NCBI GenBank assembly: GCA_028023455.1
Contig: JAQFVV010012396.1
Location: 23,703,330 to 23,767,329, forward strand
DNA length: 64,000 nucleotides
DNA from: Epiperipatus broadwayi
Taxonomy: Eukaryota; Onychophora; Udeonychophora; Euonychophora; Peripatidae
Direction: 5' to 3'
Position numbers and translations under genes: made by a program. Positions 61,739 to 64,000 of this stretch are shown here, one piece after another. The notes beneath the pieces are model-generated. The model did no database searches. It was given only the letters and a program-made list of their open reading frames with translations, and was not told the DNA's origin. Each line of letters opens with the position of its first letter. The first letter of the stretch is position 1.

Positions 61739-63077
61739 TCTTGGTTAAATTTAATACATACACCCATATTTCATAGAATCTAAACAATATGCTTTGATGT
61801 AATTGCCAGAAGGGGGGGGATAAGAAGAGAAACTTTAAAAGAATAACTTTTAAATATTGTTATTGTTGAGTTTAATATCTAAGAGGTTTTGCTTAGATAT
61901 CCCTCAAGATTTAAGAGCAGGGTGAAACATCCATCATTCAAAGTAAACTATAAGAAATAATTTTATAACTTTTTATAGATTCTAAAATTAGTGAATTAAA
62001 GTTAAGCCAGTAAATATGAGTTAATGAATAACATACAATACATTTATTAGGTCAGGACTATATGCAAAAAATAAATACAAATATAAGTGAATAATCCCAA
62101 AGAAAGCCCCATGCTATAATTTTGCTAGGGGTTACATTTTCTAATTTGATTTAATGGATTTTAATCCATTATTTTTATTACAGTACTCTTGCTCTTTACT
62201 TCCTCACACCTACTAGTCAACCATTTGGTTTCCTGCTCTTTGTTTTATTTTACATTTGACACCTTTGAACATCCAAAGGTGTTTGACTGTAGCTATTTTC
62301 AAGATTGCCTTTGTGGATAAAGATGCACTGCACTTATATTTCTTCCCCTCTCCCATTGTCTACTTTTACATTCTTATTTAATGGTTTTCAGTTTTTATAT
62401 ATATGTTTTTTTTAACTGTAAAATGCTTAACTTAAATAATTTAGATTTTAGCTTTAGAAAGATGCCATAATATTATATATATACACACGCACCTATTACA
62501 AATGTGTGCAGATTTTAATATTACATTTTATACACCATGGGAGATAGCTTGGTTTTAAGTAAAATGAAGCAAGTATATCTGCATACAGATGATATTCACC
62601 GCTTCAATATATAAAATCATACCTCAACAAATAATTTAAAAAATGTTTAGAAAAATACGCAAACCACTCTATAATTATTTTGTATACAAATTCTGAGAAT
62701 TAAAAAGTAACTTTCTTGATATGATGGGGAGAACTGAATAAGGCGTATTAAGCCTCTTACTATGTGCGGATGTACATATAAATATTACCCCGGTCACTAT
62801 TAAAGTTAGTTATATACAGCTTACTTGTACACAAACATATATACGCGTTAAAATATAAGAAGATAAAACTCATTAAAGTCTTCATTTGCATTTCATCTAT
62901 ATCAGATCTACTCTTGATTATGTCACTATAATCTGTATATCTATTAACATTGAAATGAGTTTTACTACCAACAAAGGAAAACAAAAACATATTTTAAATA
63001 AATGTAAATATTTTATTTTATTTTTTTTTAAAAATATTTATTTTAATTAATAATCGCTTTGTGTCTGTGTTTGTAAT

Positions 63078-63391
63078 GAGTAATATATATTTCACACAAA
63101 TAAAATTATGAGTGCTTAAAGAAAACAAATAAATGAAATATGATAAATAAATAAATGGCTATTGGGTTTATTTACCTTCATTATCAAAGCTGTGTGCTAA
63201 ATTTGCATACACTTTGCATTTCTTATAGCAACAGTTTTACTTCGCAATTCATTTAGCCACAGCTTTGATAATGAAGGTATTCCTTCAAAAATACTAGCCA
63301 TTTATTTATTTATCGTATTTCATTTATTTGTTTATTTTACGCACTCATAATTTTATTTGTGTGAAATATATATATCGCATATATATTACTT
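63078..63391. repeat. Inner hairpin (nested foldback)
   Basis: Arms 63078-63196 and 63251-63391 are inverted repeats (for example CCTTCATTATCAAAGCTGTG against CACAGCTTTGATAATGAAGG) around a 54-base loop. It sits asymmetrically inside the larger element, so it looks like a separate MITE-type insertion. Confidence 0.8.
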
Positions 63392-63454
63392 TAATTTGTA
63401 TAAGGGGGGAGGGGGTGCCTTAGATATCACATATCAGCCACATCAAAATGCTAC

Positions 63455-63758
63455 CAAGTACTTTTTTAGGCAATGATAACTAGCATTTATTGATTAAGAT
63501 TTAAATATAGTAATCTTGCTCTCTCTATATATAAATTATTTGATTTATAATTTAAAATGAGAAAATGTTAATTTTTCGTGCTTTGGGTTTTTTTTTTTTT
63601 TTAACTGTGCGTTTTGGCAGGTTTTTCCAAGTCATGTGACCCAAGTTCTAAATTTTTTCCTGTTTTCGCGTAGTTTTTTATCACTTAGTTGTGTCAGACG
63701 ATGCTTTTGGCTATTTTTGAAATTGAAAATGGCAGAGATCGCGTACTAAATTTGCACC
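63455..63758 (-). repeat. Right terminal inverted repeat
   Basis: Inverse of 61345-61645, ending AAATTTGCACC at the TTAGTC duplication. Confidence 0.8.
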
Positions 63759-64000
63759 TTAGTCTTTGATATTTATGGTAATTCTCATATGTAAATTACC
63801 CTTCATTTCAACTTAGTAAATTAATAGTTGAAAGATGGTTATAAATGAGATATTATTAAAAAATAGTCTTGAGATTGTATATTTGTATAATATACATTCA
63901 TAAAAAATATTTCTTATGTTTGAAACAATACTTGTTGTCTAATTTGGTTCAAAGACATATGAATTAATTGTTTTGTTTTTGTTGATAGCTTAGTGGTTAA

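Larger units (their letters stand above)
61345..63758. mobile_element. Terminal-inverted-repeat element with 6-bp duplication
   Basis: The ends are perfect inverted repeats at the tips (GGTGCAAATTTAGTACGCGA on the left; its inverse on the right) and stay similar for about 300 bp. Direct copies of TTAGTC flank them at 61339-61344 and 63759-63764. The 2.4-kb body has no transposase motif, so the element is non-autonomous. A 6-bp duplication fits few superfamilies (Polinton/Maverick and Dada, among others), but no diagnostic protein is present to choose. The left arm contains an extra tandem copy of an 85-bp block (61653-61738). The minus frame at 62760-62990 has no motif. Confidence 0.78.

Overview
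This is nuclear DNA from an AT-rich (roughly 70-75% A+T by eye) invertebrate-type animal genome. The species cannot be named from the sequence. The evidence is the mix of Penelope-like retroelements (PLEs), LTR retrotransposons, tRNA-derived SINEs, an hAT-type MITE, a LINE tail and long (TA)n, (CA)n and (AAT)n microsatellites, together with a lack of any operon-like or dense coding organisation. I found no exon, no host protein gene and no intact RNA gene. Every long reading frame that makes sense as protein belongs to a transposable element, and all of those are broken.

Layout. 0.5-2.5 kb: an orphan PLE 3' end, then two truncated PLE copies lying head to head (GIY-YIG domain on the minus strand, then RT plus GIY-YIG on the plus strand). 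6.56-8.62 kb: a solo LTR of about 2.07 kb. 10.18-24.35 kb: one large, old, nested LTR element. Its 3' LTR (22.49-24.35 kb) is nearly uninterrupted. Its 5' LTR (10.18-17.33 kb) is split by five later insertions: an inverted dimer of a hammerhead-like repeat, two SINEs, a PLE with long reading frames, and a second copy of the 2.1-kb solo LTR. Subtracting these leaves about 1.86 kb, the length of the 3' LTR. The interior carries a decayed gag. 24.91-25.40 kb: an hAT-type MITE with an 8-bp duplication. 29.42-30.72 kb: a 2.6-copy tandem array with about 0.5-kb units. 34.9-38.9 kb and 42.8-43.3 kb: a repeat family with unit length near 450 bp that carries hammerhead ribozyme motifs, in partial tandem and inverted arrangements. 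40.69-42.48 kb: a decayed PLE. 49.1-50.1 kb: a LINE 3' tail and a second hammerhead-like repeat family with a 456-bp period. 54.97-60.85 kb: a young LTR element with 2.15-kb LTRs and a 1.6-kb interior (tRNA-Lys-type primer site, gag-like frame, no pol). 61.35-63.76 kb: a terminal-inverted-repeat element with a 6-bp target duplication and an inner hairpin.

Central result. Three kinds of repeat here carry hammerhead-ribozyme-like folds: PLE 3' ends and two non-autonomous families with monomers near 450 bp. The clearest example (37331-37372) has both catalytic core boxes, a GUC cleavage triplet and a fully paired stem I. Stem I shows a compensatory change against sister copies, and an inverted copy begins exactly at the predicted cleavage point. 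Tandem or inverted partial dimers plus a hammerhead plus co-resident PLEs is the pattern known for animal retrozymes, which are thought to be mobilised by PLE enzymes. I infer that the two 450-bp families are retrozyme-like. Their activity, and whether they have been catalogued before, cannot be judged from sequence alone.
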